Shown: piece by piece, positions 27,861 to 37,842 of the stretch
How the letters are laid out: every line of letters starts with the position of its first letter
Numbering within the stretch: the stretch's first letter is position 1
Origin: Pontibacter lucknowensis
Lineage (GTDB): Bacteria > Bacteroidota > Bacteroidia > Cytophagales > Hymenobacteraceae
Direction: 5' to 3'
Assembly: GCF_900156415.1 (NCBI RefSeq)
Contig: NZ_FTNM01000001.1
Span: forward strand, 372,001-436,000
Length of the DNA: 64,000 nt
Notes under the pieces: generated by a model
What the model was told of the DNA's origin: nothing
Database searches by the model: none
The model's input: only the letters and a program-made list of their open reading frames with translations
Position numbers and translations under genes: made by a program

Positions 27861-30506
27861 CTATACACGGGAACTAGCAATGTCGTAGAACTGCAACAGC
27901 ACTTCGTCTTCCATCAGCAGGTTGCTAGGAATACTATCCCCTACTTTCACAATGGTTTGGAAGTCTTTATTTTGGTAACATTGTTTGAAACCGGCACGCA
28001 AGGCTTCTACTCTGGATTCTTTGATCTTTCCTTTTGGTTTATATGCTTGCTCTTTATAGGCTTCGAACTGCTTGAGCAAACGCTTAGTGCGTAGTTTTTC
28101 CAAGTCTACTTCGTTTTCTGGGTCAGCTACGTACCAGTTGCCAGCATCGTCTATTAGAAAATTTTCTTGGAGTATAGCTAACAACTCAGGTATAATATCG
28201 CCTTTGCGTACACCGGCCAGAGCTTGCATCCATTTAGGTTGAATTTCTTGGTAAGTTTGCGGTCTTTCCTGTAATTGATTCTTTAACCAAAATACACCAT
28301 CCTGCTCCGACGACACCAAGATAGAAAGCTGCACGAAGTTTGGAACTTCAGCTTTCTTTCGATCGTACTCTTGCACTTGCTCATTTGTGAAGAACATACC
28401 ATCCCGCTCAATAAAACGATCTTTCAACGCTTTCTGAAAAGCACCTGCATCAATAGGCACAGGTAAACCTCTCTGGACATAAAATGCAATTAATCTATCA
28501 AAGAGTATTTTAGGATTTCGTTCAATTATAACAGAAGTTGAATTTTCTTTTACCAAGTGCACTGGCAAATGAAGTAAATGCTCTTCTACAAAATCCCATA
28601 CACCTACATCAGAATATTGATGTTTCTGAAAGCTTTCGTTAAATTCTAATGATGGTTTATAGCAAGAAATTATAAGGTCTTGTCTCACCCCTGTGAGAGA
28701 GGAAATCGAACGCATACCTCCTTGTTTTTTGTCTAGTGCAGTAACACTTGCAATTACAAACCCAGACTGCATCAAAGCATTCTGAATCGTATTCCAAACA
28801 GCAGCACTCGTATTCGAGAATTCAACAGTCATCCATTTATCGTGTTTTAAAATCCTATAAAACTCACGAAATGAGGATAACATTAAATTGCCATAATCTA
28901 TTAGAGTTTTCTTCTGAGATCTATTCTCAATTGCTTCTTTCTCATTGTTTGTGTGAACCTTGAGCCATGATTCCCAAATGAAATTTAACTCAGAGTACAT
29001 AATGTTCGCACCAAAAGGGGGATCTGTGAATATGTAATCCACAGAGTTGTCTTTCAAGCCTATATTCGTAGATGAACAAACTTGTATAGCACCATTGGCT
29101 TCATTTATTTCTTTCTTTGCATTTATTAAGCTCTTTACTCTACTTTTGAACTGCTCTAGAATCGAGGTTTCAATGGGTATGGAAGGTATATGAATTGTAC
29201 CCTTCATTATCCCAGCATTCCAGCCACCGCCACCATAAAAAAAGTTTTTAATGTGAATACGATTCATGAGAGATGATCGCTGAATCATACCTGTTAATAA
29301 AAATTTTAGATGAAGCGGATATTTTGACTTTTCAATCAATCCATTCAGGATTGATAAGGCTCTCAAGTTTCTTGACGTAAAATACTGATGTACGTATTCA
29401 ATTCCTGCTCTTTTAGGTTCAGAAGTCTTATCGCCAGGCAGGATTTTGTTTGTTGGTATCCACTCAGTAAATGGCTTATTACTTATTTCTTCCAATAAAT
29501 CTAAATCATCCTGTGCTACCCTTTTTAGAATTGTTTTTCCTTGCTTAGTTTTAATCAGTACAGGATATGATTCTCGCTTTGTAACAGGGTGCTTAACATC
29601 ATTGTCAAATGTTGTAATTAGTTTGTAATTGAGATCCTTTTTAGGACTTTCATTACTACAAGACGGACATTCAAGTATATCTTTAAGAACTTTATTATCA
29701 TAATCTATTGCAACATCCCAGTAATTCATTTCTGCACTACAGTTATTACAAATTAGAATATCACTCCATATTGCGTAGTCAAATTGTATCTTCTTACCCT
29801 CAAAAATAGTGTGGTACATCCATCCTATCTTTTCTTCTAACTCTTTTTCAACAATTTGGCATTCATTATATAATTCAACTAAATCAACTTTAGAGTTATA
29901 GCAATAATTAATGAATGTAGCAATAGGTGAAAGATCATTACTAATGAACCTACGTTTGCCCCAAATAATATCTCTTTCAGCTACTTTTGCGAGTCTAGTT
30001 CTTATTGTTTGTCCTTTAGTCCCACAAAGAGTAGATGCAATTCCGGTCATTCCAGTTCCCGCAAATCCATCGAACACTATATCCCCAGGTTGAGTATAGT
30101 GCAAAATAAATTTCATTATAGCAGGGTGCGGTACTTTTGTGTGATAGCTATGCGCATCATATATAGGGTTCTTTTTACTTTCACTTACATCTTTAGCGTA
30201 AGGCACATCAACTTCAAATTCGACACTTCGCTTGCCTTGTATTTCCAAGTCCTTCTTCTCCTCTTCCCATACTGCAATGAAGTCATTTAGCCAAGGGTTT
30301 GGACAGGCAGTATAATATGGTGGATCAGAAAGGTTAATAATATCTTCATCCTCCCCAATAGGAAAACCTTCTAGCTGCTTCAAATCGGGCAGTTTCTTCC
30401 GCAGCTCATTACGGAAATACTCCCTACGCTCTCCTTCAGAGTTGAAGGTTTTACCAAGAACTGTTACTGTTTTGTTTGTTTCTATTTCTATACCTAATTG
30501 ATCCAT
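27861..30506 (-). CDS. pglXI: PglXI-type DNA adenine methyltransferase
   Basis: 881 residues, the modification component of BREX type 3. A DPPYYTACPNPW motif (~60) precedes the SAM-binding FDGFAGTGMTG (~143), and a second catalytic-like TDPPFGANIMY lies near 492. A zinc-ribbon with two CxxC pairs (ICNNC ~252, ECPSC ~282) is inserted between them. The C-terminal third has no motif I recognise and may read the target sequence. It presumably marks host DNA by N6-adenine methylation. It starts 8 bases after the RecD-like gene and ends 2 bases before brxHII. The stretch at 28.5-30.3 kb is visibly more AT-rich than the flanking genes. Confidence 0.88.
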   Translation of the reverse strand: MDQLGIEIETNKTVTVLGKTFNSEGERREYFRNELRKKLPDLKQLEGFPIGEDEDIINLSDPPYYTACPNPWLNDFIAVWEEEKKDLEIQGKRSVEFEVDVPYAKDVSESKKNPIYDAHSYHTKVPHPAIMKFILHYTQPGDIVFDGFAGTGMTGIASTLCGTKGQTIRTRLAKVAERDIIWGKRRFISNDLSPIATFINYCYNSKVDLVELYNECQIVEKELEEKIGWMYHTIFEGKKIQFDYAIWSDILICNNCSAEMNYWDVAIDYDNKVLKDILECPSCSNESPKKDLNYKLITTFDNDVKHPVTKRESYPVLIKTKQGKTILKRVAQDDLDLLEEISNKPFTEWIPTNKILPGDKTSEPKRAGIEYVHQYFTSRNLRALSILNGLIEKSKYPLHLKFLLTGMIQRSSLMNRIHIKNFFYGGGGWNAGIMKGTIHIPSIPIETSILEQFKSRVKSLINAKKEINEANGAIQVCSSTNIGLKDNSVDYIFTDPPFGANIMYSELNFIWESWLKVHTNNEKEAIENRSQKKTLIDYGNLMLSSFREFYRILKHDKWMTVEFSNTSAAVWNTIQNALMQSGFVIASVTALDKKQGGMRSISSLTGVRQDLIISCYKPSLEFNESFQKHQYSDVGVWDFVEEHLLHLPVHLVKENSTSVIIERNPKILFDRLIAFYVQRGLPVPIDAGAFQKALKDRFIERDGMFFTNEQVQEYDRKKAEVPNFVQLSILVSSEQDGVFWLKNQLQERPQTYQEIQPKWMQALAGVRKGDIIPELLAILQENFLIDDAGNWYVADPENEVDLEKLRTKRLLKQFEAYKEQAYKPKGKIKESRVEALRAGFKQCYQNKDFQTIVKVGDSIPSNLLMEDEVLLQFYDIASSRV

Positions 30507-30514
30507 TGTGCTAC

Positions 30515-33500
30515 TTAGCTAAGTGCTTTGATAATTTTGTTAATATCGTTGCTGAGAGTGCCTCCTTCGTAGGTGGTCAGCAACTTGCCCGGGAAGTGTT
30601 TGTTGTACCATCGCTCTTTTTCTTCCCAATGCGCTTTGTATTTCGGCAGGTCAAGCCGTCCCACATGCTCCAGGTAATACTCTTCTCCTCTTACCATCAC
30701 AGTAAAGTCAGGCAAGTAGAAAGAGCCATCTGGCGCAAACAGTGGTTTCTCATACCTAAATGGGATATTCCTCTCTGTCAGCATATTCGCAATGATCACC
30801 TCAGATTTAGACCGTACCATGTACTGAGAGAGCGTGGCATGAATCTTACCTTCTTCATACCAATCGTTCATCACCAGCCACTCTTTTGGAAGCGGCTTAA
30901 ACTCAAATAAAGAAGAGTTAATTCTCGAAAGACTGTTGGCTTCTGGCCGTGTCAGCTGCAAAAAGGCCCCTATATCCTGCTCTGCAAAAATAGTAAGCTT
31001 TGTCTTTGCCCGGGTAATGGCGGTATAAATTAGCTCCTTTGAAAGCAGTGCTTTCTTGTTCTTCGGCAAAACCAGGTATACCCAGTTAAATTCACTACCC
31101 TGTGACTTGTGTACCGAGATAGCATAAGCCAGCTCTAGGTTATTCACTGGTTTTTCTTCCGGTAGATTCCGCTTATATCCTTTCTCAGTAACATAATTAC
31201 CAATTTCTTTGCCCATTGGTATGTGGGCGTCTCTGCTTTCTAGGTTAACCACAAAGCGCTGCACCCTAAAATTTGACCAGCCTGTTTTACCCTTATCAAA
31301 TCCATGGGGTCTGGTAAAACCTAATTCTCCATTAAATATTTGGATCTTCTCGGTTGTTTTGGTCTTAGGTAAGTAGGCGAAAATCGGATCTGATTTGGTT
31401 CTGTTACGGTATTGAATTACCTTATCGAAAAGGCTTATACCATCCAGAAACTGACGATTCTCTACTTTAATTTTATTGAACTTGCTTTGCAGAAAAACAT
31501 TTAGCGATTCTGTGCCAAACACCTCAGACCGATAGGGCGAAATCACCTGGAACTTGTCAGCTTTTCTATCATCTGCATTATCAGGATGTTCAAAAGCTTT
31601 GTTCAGTAACTCCCAGTAATGTACTTCGTCGTAGGTCAAGTCATACTCTGCTTCCAAGTCTTCCACCAATGTTTGGAACATGATGTTTTTCAGCTCCTTT
31701 TCATTTTCCCAGAACTTAACATTCAAGTCTTTCAAGTCACCGGTGAAGTCTAGTTCCTGTATGTGCTTTAATAGATCAACAGTTACTGCCTTTTGCTCAG
31801 CCAAATCGCTTAGCTCATTTTCATCAACCTCCCCATCAACAGCGGATATTTGTTGCGATTGAATGAAAGATGAAGCCAGATCCAGTATACCTGTTCCTCT
31901 TCCTAGCAACTTGTTTTCCATCTGGCGCAAGTTCACTTTCAATTCACCTTTATTCGCATCATCCAGCCAATTAAGCACATCAGAAAAAACTTTTCCTATA
32001 CCTATTGGCGGAAGCTGGTTCGGGTCACCAACCAAGATAATGCGCTGCACGGTGTTCCAGTTAATGGCTCTGAACAATGTAGCCATAAGCGTCTGATCTA
32101 TCATAGAGCACTCGTCTATGATAAATATGCGCGTATTCTCTTCCTGCCTACCTCCTTCTGGTTTCAGGGTAAAGTTGTTATTCAGCCAATTCAACCCAGA
32201 CAAGAAGGAGTGAATGGTTTTCGCAGGCTTTTGCGTTCGCTCACGCAATCGATCCGCCGCTTTACCCGTAGGAGCAAGCAATAGGAATGATGTTCCCTGT
32301 CCATGGGCCTTCTCTATACCTTTGATAATGGATTTAATGATGGTTGTCTTACCAGTACCAGCGCCACCGGATATGATACTTAGCCCCTTGTTAAAGATTT
32401 TTTCACACACCTCAGCCTGGCCTTTCACGGCCTCCTGGTAAACTGCAGGGTTCTGTTTGGCAAGCTCCGACTTCGCATCATATAAATAGTCGAACCAGTT
32501 TTTTTCAGTAACCGGGCTCTTAATGTTACCAATTTCCTGCTGCGCCATTTCCCGTATTCTGGCTTCTATGAACCGTTCATCTGCAAATACCTGGTTCAGA
32601 TATAGGTATAGATTTCCGTTAGCATCCTCTCTCCTATAAATAGCCTGATCAAGCTCAGCCGCATATGATTTAAAGTTTCTGAGCGTGAATTCAAACTTTC
32701 GCCAGTCACTCAGGAAAGTAACGTGCTTGTTAACCTTGTCCAGAATAATCTCGGCTGCTGAAAAAGTGTGTGAACCAATCCCTTTCAACTGATTGACACA
32801 AAGTGCTCGGAAGCGAATTGGGCTACCCGCTGTAGTAAGCTGCTTTAATCCCATGTCGGGTGGTGGCAGCATACCATGGTCAATTTTTGAGAAAGAGATT
32901 TTATCATCCGGATCATCGCCCACGTAACTCTCACTCAACAGGTATGGATTTTTAACAAGCTCCTCTAAAGAGCAATAAAGTCCATTCTGCGCTCTGTTCT
33001 CAGATAAAATCTTTCCTATCTGATCTTCTGTTAATTCGAAACGAGGAAGAATATCGAATAGTAATTCTATCTCAGCTTCTTCTTTGCTAGCCAGTAAGTC
33101 AGAAGCATTGCCCAGCTGGATCTGATCTAGCGTTACCCCCTCAATATCCTCATAATCCAGAAGCAAAGATTTTATTTGCTGGTAAGCTTCTTCTTCTTTG
33201 TCTATGGCTGTCTGCTCCTTAAAGTATTTGATTAGTTCAGGGAGCTTTAGATAGTTGAGCACATGGGGTAATCCAGGATAGCGGCCTCTGTTATGCCAAA
33301 GCTCTGCCAGTAAGCTTTGCAACCAGATACGTCTCAAAGACCAATCTTCGGAGTCATCTTTCAGCTCATTCTCCAGTACATCAACAATCTCAAGCGCACG
33401 CTCTACAATCTCTAAGGCATCGTCATCGGTTATATGACGCATGGCATACTTGAAGTTCCGATCATTCTCTGGAAAGAAAGCAATTTTCCGAAGGGCTTCC

Positions 33501-34186
33501 TCATTATCCTTATACCTGTGGTATGGTATCCGGAATCCTTCTTCGGGGTAGTTAGAAGTAATGGGAATTTGCCACACGAAAGCTCCTGCATATCTTTTAC
33601 GCTCTTCAGCAGTAGCTTTCTCGTACTCCATAAACTCACCGACCTTCTTAACCCGGCTAAGGCCAACAATTACGTAGTTCTTCGCATCATCCTGGCTAAG
33701 AGGATTGCTATAGTTACTATAGTAGAAAATAAGCGATGACTCTTCCTTTACCTGATTGATAAAGGCCTTTACATTGCTTATTCTTTTATCGTAGTTAAAA
33801 GTGCCGTCATCATTCTTGTCACCTTCATTGTACATCTCCTCATAAGGCCAAATACTGATGGTAGAAGGAGGCATATCCCACTGCCTTACTTCAGCATTTT
33901 TATACCATTCTGGTGAGGTAGTTTCTGCTTTGATCGTCTCCTTACCAAAAGCATTTATACTGAAAGAACATGGGGGTATATAATTGTTATGAATAGAGCT
34001 GCACCCTCCTCCGGCATACTTCACGCATTGGGTAGCTTGTAAGTGCTTCTTTTCGTACATCCCACCCGGGTACGAAAACTGCCCTGTACAATGAACGTTG
34101 GCCTCCGGGTCTTGACAAACCTTCCCGTTCCAACCATCGTTGTGCCACGTCAAACGGGCTGAAATATGCTTTCGGTTATTTCTCAT
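30515..34186 (-). CDS. RecD-like helicase with N-terminal Cys-rich domain and C-terminal nuclease
   Basis: 1223 residues from the ATG at 34186, which overlaps the brxC stop as ATGA; a start at 34213 is possible but would overlap brxC by 31 bases. Three parts are visible. The first is an unusual N-terminal Cys/His-rich domain (RLTWHNDGWNGKVCQDP, then CxxG and Cys-Gly motifs). The second is a RecD/SF1B helicase with GGAGTGKTTI (~607), FIIDECSMI (~690), GDPNQLPPIG (~719) and ISVHKSQGSEF (~1025). The third is a C-terminal PD-(D/E)XK-like nuclease: RSKSEVIIANML (~1124), FYLPDFTV (~1158), YYLEHVGRLD (~1170). This gene is not part of the canonical six-gene BREX type 3 set. Its tight coupling says it works with it. 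Confidence 0.85.
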   Translation of the reverse strand: MRNNRKHISARLTWHNDGWNGKVCQDPEANVHCTGQFSYPGGMYEKKHLQATQCVKYAGGGCSSIHNNYIPPCSFSINAFGKETIKAETTSPEWYKNAEVRQWDMPPSTISIWPYEEMYNEGDKNDDGTFNYDKRISNVKAFINQVKEESSLIFYYSNYSNPLSQDDAKNYVIVGLSRVKKVGEFMEYEKATAEERKRYAGAFVWQIPITSNYPEEGFRIPYHRYKDNEEALRKIAFFPENDRNFKYAMRHITDDDALEIVERALEIVDVLENELKDDSEDWSLRRIWLQSLLAELWHNRGRYPGLPHVLNYLKLPELIKYFKEQTAIDKEEEAYQQIKSLLLDYEDIEGVTLDQIQLGNASDLLASKEEAEIELLFDILPRFELTEDQIGKILSENRAQNGLYCSLEELVKNPYLLSESYVGDDPDDKISFSKIDHGMLPPPDMGLKQLTTAGSPIRFRALCVNQLKGIGSHTFSAAEIILDKVNKHVTFLSDWRKFEFTLRNFKSYAAELDQAIYRREDANGNLYLYLNQVFADERFIEARIREMAQQEIGNIKSPVTEKNWFDYLYDAKSELAKQNPAVYQEAVKGQAEVCEKIFNKGLSIISGGAGTGKTTIIKSIIKGIEKAHGQGTSFLLLAPTGKAADRLRERTQKPAKTIHSFLSGLNWLNNNFTLKPEGGRQEENTRIFIIDECSMIDQTLMATLFRAINWNTVQRIILVGDPNQLPPIGIGKVFSDVLNWLDDANKGELKVNLRQMENKLLGRGTGILDLASSFIQSQQISAVDGEVDENELSDLAEQKAVTVDLLKHIQELDFTGDLKDLNVKFWENEKELKNIMFQTLVEDLEAEYDLTYDEVHYWELLNKAFEHPDNADDRKADKFQVISPYRSEVFGTESLNVFLQSKFNKIKVENRQFLDGISLFDKVIQYRNRTKSDPIFAYLPKTKTTEKIQIFNGELGFTRPHGFDKGKTGWSNFRVQRFVVNLESRDAHIPMGKEIGNYVTEKGYKRNLPEEKPVNNLELAYAISVHKSQGSEFNWVYLVLPKNKKALLSKELIYTAITRAKTKLTIFAEQDIGAFLQLTRPEANSLSRINSSLFEFKPLPKEWLVMNDWYEEGKIHATLSQYMVRSKSEVIIANMLTERNIPFRYEKPLFAPDGSFYLPDFTVMVRGEEYYLEHVGRLDLPKYKAHWEEKERWYNKHFPGKLLTTYEGGTLSNDINKIIKALS

Positions 34187-37100
34187 TTCAGTACGATTCT
34201 GATTTTTTCCCACTCTTTACCCTTGCTTACCTCATCAATGTAGGCTTTAAATGCCGCAATAGCTTCATCAGGAGTTAAAGGCTTGTTGAAAGTATTTTTC
34301 AAGGACTCGGTACTTAGCTCTACTTTCTGAAGGCCTTTCTGCAAGCTGCTGATCGTGTTCCTGATCTTTAGTGCATTCTGCTTGTCTATCTTGAGGTTAC
34401 CAGTTTTAAAGTCATTGAGCATCTTAGCAGTAGGCGCATCCAGCAAATCGTGCTGCTTCTTTACAATCGGATCCTCCAGAATATCTTTTAAATTGGTTTC
34501 CCACTCTTCGAGCAACAATTCTAATTCTGCGCGTAGCTCTTTTACTGTAGCTACTGGCTGCCCTACATACTCATGTGGGTTAAAATCATGGAAAGGCACT
34601 TCGAGAATAGTTGCTTTGTTTACTGTCGGGTCAGCAACTTTTAACTTGCTTATGCGCTGGATCAGGCCCTGGTATTGTGCTGTAGACAAAAAGTCCGCCT
34701 CCTGCAATATGTCACAGATCGCTTTTTCATCAGAATCAAACAGAGCCTGCTTCTTTGTATGCTCCGCATCACTGATTCTGTATTTCAGATACAGCTTTAG
34801 ATACTCTTCCGCATATTGTGTTTTCAGTTGCTCTAGCTCATTCTTATAAGCAGCTATAGTAGCCGGATTACCGCTTGCCAGTTTTTCGCCAAGCGCAGCA
34901 ATAGCAGTTGATATTTGAGATTTTAAGGCATCATCCACAACGTACTGCTTGCATTGCTGCAAATAGTGTATGTCAGTTTCAAACTGCTTTAACTCTTCCA
35001 GCTGCTTTTCTACTTTTTCAATTAGCGGCTTTGCTTCCAGTATTCTTTTGATGTCATCAACAGAGAACTGGAAGTTCTTCATTTTAGCCTCTGTAGAGTA
35101 GTTGGCTACCTTGTCGCAGAAACCAGAGAAGGCTTTAAAATCTCTACTCATCTTAGCCGCCTCGTCGTCAGAGATGATTTCCACTCCTTTCAGGTGCAGC
35201 CCTCCTTTGATCTTATTCTCGGCTTTTACGGCCCGCTCCGCCCATTCCTTGGCGGCATGTACCAGCTGCACATAGGTATTAGGGTCTTTCAGCTGCTTGC
35301 TTAGGTCTTTACCCAACAGCCCAACAAACATTTCCTTAAGTGCGGCTTCATTCAGTCCCTTAGGCTCCTTAATATGAGTAAAGGCAAAGAAATCCTCTTG
35401 AACCAGGTTCTTAAGTTCGTGCAGGTTACCTGAATTAATGGTTTTGCTTGATGAGATATTGATCTCTATCTCACCTAAGGCAGCTAGTGTAGCCAGCACC
35501 AGGAATTCTAGTTCTGCTTCTACTCGGAAGTCGCGGGACACCCAAAGGTTAGTTTCTAACCAAATACATTCCAGTATTTCGTCGCGGTTTAGCACCTTGC
35601 CTTCCCCTTTGTCTTTCAACATTTTCAACACGCTCTTGGCGTAAGGGGAATGGCTGTAATCTAGTCCACCCGGCACATATAGCCCTAGACCGTTCAAAAT
35701 TCCCTCTCCGTCTCGGTTTGCTTGCTCCGGATTGCTAATTTTAAACAGCGCCTGCTTTATTAGGCGTAGATAATTCTCTTTTGCTACTGGGCTGATCAGT
35801 TGACTAAACTTTGGATAATATGGGCTTTCTTCAGAAAACCATTGCTCTAGCACAACAGAAGCTACTTCCGAGAAAATACGTTCTTTCGTTGCACCGGCAC
35901 CTGGTAGCGTATACCCATTAAGGGGTAGTTCTTTGCCTCGGTAATCTACCTTGGTAACCTGCAGGTATTCCTGCTCAAAAAGATCACGGGCTTTTTTATT
36001 AAGCTCCTGTATCTTTTGCTTATAAATAGGCTTTTGTGAAGTATCTGCTCTTACTTCGAGTGCAAGTGCAGCGCCGTACTGTGTTACTGCTTCCCTAAAC
36101 TCGCTGGACAAGCCGTCCATGACAAAGTAAACTTCATCCTGCTCATGGTTGCGCTGCTTTTTCGTATCATCGAAAATAGGCATGAAGTACATATAGAAGT
36201 GCTGCCTCGGTTGGGTAGTAGACTTCTCGTTTGGATTGCCAAAGAAGATATAGCCTTCTCTGAAAGTTTTGTGCGATTTCCAGTCCAGTGAGTGCTCCCA
36301 TATTTTGAACCCATTGCGGTATGTATCGTGGTGCAGCGGTAGGTTTACTTCCAGGAACTTAAAGAAATATTCGTCTTTCTGAGCATCAGACATCGTGGCA
36401 GCATAGTCCCGGATCTTTTGATCAAAGTTTACACCGCCTTCAATTCTTAGATGGTACTCACCATTTTCTGGGTTTTTGTCAAAGTATTGCCCGGAAGTTG
36501 CAGTGATTAGCTGCTGTGCTGCAGCCCCCATTATATCCATTAGGAAATCACGGTCATCAGCTAATTTATCTGTCAAACACAGATCATCAACTAAATGCTC
36601 AGGGGTTGTGCCATTCTGCTTATTCAGATCGTGCTGCAGTATTTTTATAGCACATGCATTTGCAATGCGGGAAGCGATACCTTTCTTACTTGCTCTTACT
36701 CCAGTAAAGTGCGTTTCAATTTTATCATGAACAGTATCAGTTACTTCCTTCACTTTCCGCACATCTGGAATTGCCATCAAGTCCTGACTCGAGTTTAAGT
36801 CTTTCCAGTAGTGGTCATAAGTCAATAGTCCGGGGTTATCCTTTGGCACATCTTGCTCCAACAACTCTGAAAATTGATTCGAAAGGGTTTTCAGAATTTC
36901 TCGTTGGCTCTTACCGATTCGGATCCTCTCGAAGTTCTCGAAGTAGGTTGGATGAACGGGGAACAGTTCGATATAGTCTTGTGTGCGCCCATGCATATCG
37001 CTGAAAAACTTCAGGAAAGGGTCTAGGTGATCTTTGATCTGCTGCTTCTGGTGTTCCGTTTTTTGCAGCAGCCTATTTTTCACCACATACGACACATCAT

Positions 37101-37842
37101 CCTTTGTTATGGTAATGTCTTTATAGCGGTCCTTTACCCTCGACAGCATATCGGCAGCAAACTGAAACTCTGGCGAATGGTAGATCATTTCCTGTACACC
37201 GAACATAATCTTGAATTTAGACTTGTCCGCTGCTTGCCCCAGTGCCTGCAAAACCTGCAGGTCGCTGTTAAGTTTTGCAGGTTCACTTCTTCCCTTCAGG
37301 TAAGACAGCATCTCATCAATTACGATAAGCAGTCCCTTGTCTGGGTACTTCTCTTCAAACTCAGCCATCATCAGCTGAATTTTCTCAAAGTACGATTTAG
37401 GACCGTGACCGTCGAAGCTAAAGACCACACCCAGTTCTTCCAAGAAGGTCTCTAATTTGTAGGTAACAACATCCCAAAGGCTTTCTTGGTGGCCTAGTTC
37501 AAAACGCAGCACCTTATACTTGCCTGCGATGGCTTTTAAATTTTGTCGGGACTTTTCTTCATTTACAAGATCCAGCAGCTGCTCATTCTCAGCAATTAAA
37601 GACACCAGTGACATCAAGTGCGATTTACCGGTACCATAGTTTCCTACTACCTGAATGCCAAACGACTCACCTTCACGATTATAGTCTAGGTTTTTGACAA
37701 TTAGCGGCAGCAAAGCATCTCTCAGCGCCTTCGAGAAAACATAAGACCTGATGAGTGACTGTTGGTAAGCGGCTTCAGTAGTTCTGCTAAATTTAACTAC
37801 TTCATTTATAGGCTCGAACTGTATTAAATCTTTATACTTCAT
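34183..37842 (-). CDS. brxC: BrxC-type large P-loop ATPase
   Basis: 1219 residues from the ATG at 37842 (MKYKDLIQFEPINEVVKFS); an upstream TTG at 37860 is less likely. The Walker A GNYGTGKSHLMSLVSL (~66-80) and a Walker-B-like LLIVIDEMLSYLKGRSEP place it in the BrxC/PglY (DUF6079) ATPase family, a core BREX component. The C-terminal third is strongly helical (LEELKQFETDIHYLQQ, AAYKNELEQLKTQYAEEYL), probably coiled coil. It overlaps brxF by 11 bases and the next gene by 4. It probably assembles with PglX and PglZ on DNA. Confidence 0.9.
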   Translation of the reverse strand: MKYKDLIQFEPINEVVKFSRTTEAAYQQSLIRSYVFSKALRDALLPLIVKNLDYNREGESFGIQVVGNYGTGKSHLMSLVSLIAENEQLLDLVNEEKSRQNLKAIAGKYKVLRFELGHQESLWDVVTYKLETFLEELGVVFSFDGHGPKSYFEKIQLMMAEFEEKYPDKGLLIVIDEMLSYLKGRSEPAKLNSDLQVLQALGQAADKSKFKIMFGVQEMIYHSPEFQFAADMLSRVKDRYKDITITKDDVSYVVKNRLLQKTEHQKQQIKDHLDPFLKFFSDMHGRTQDYIELFPVHPTYFENFERIRIGKSQREILKTLSNQFSELLEQDVPKDNPGLLTYDHYWKDLNSSQDLMAIPDVRKVKEVTDTVHDKIETHFTGVRASKKGIASRIANACAIKILQHDLNKQNGTTPEHLVDDLCLTDKLADDRDFLMDIMGAAAQQLITATSGQYFDKNPENGEYHLRIEGGVNFDQKIRDYAATMSDAQKDEYFFKFLEVNLPLHHDTYRNGFKIWEHSLDWKSHKTFREGYIFFGNPNEKSTTQPRQHFYMYFMPIFDDTKKQRNHEQDEVYFVMDGLSSEFREAVTQYGAALALEVRADTSQKPIYKQKIQELNKKARDLFEQEYLQVTKVDYRGKELPLNGYTLPGAGATKERIFSEVASVVLEQWFSEESPYYPKFSQLISPVAKENYLRLIKQALFKISNPEQANRDGEGILNGLGLYVPGGLDYSHSPYAKSVLKMLKDKGEGKVLNRDEILECIWLETNLWVSRDFRVEAELEFLVLATLAALGEIEINISSSKTINSGNLHELKNLVQEDFFAFTHIKEPKGLNEAALKEMFVGLLGKDLSKQLKDPNTYVQLVHAAKEWAERAVKAENKIKGGLHLKGVEIISDDEAAKMSRDFKAFSGFCDKVANYSTEAKMKNFQFSVDDIKRILEAKPLIEKVEKQLEELKQFETDIHYLQQCKQYVVDDALKSQISTAIAALGEKLASGNPATIAAYKNELEQLKTQYAEEYLKLYLKYRISDAEHTKKQALFDSDEKAICDILQEADFLSTAQYQGLIQRISKLKVADPTVNKATILEVPFHDFNPHEYVGQPVATVKELRAELELLLEEWETNLKDILEDPIVKKQHDLLDAPTAKMLNDFKTGNLKIDKQNALKIRNTISSLQKGLQKVELSTESLKNTFNKPLTPDEAIAAFKAYIDEVSKGKEWEKIRIVLK

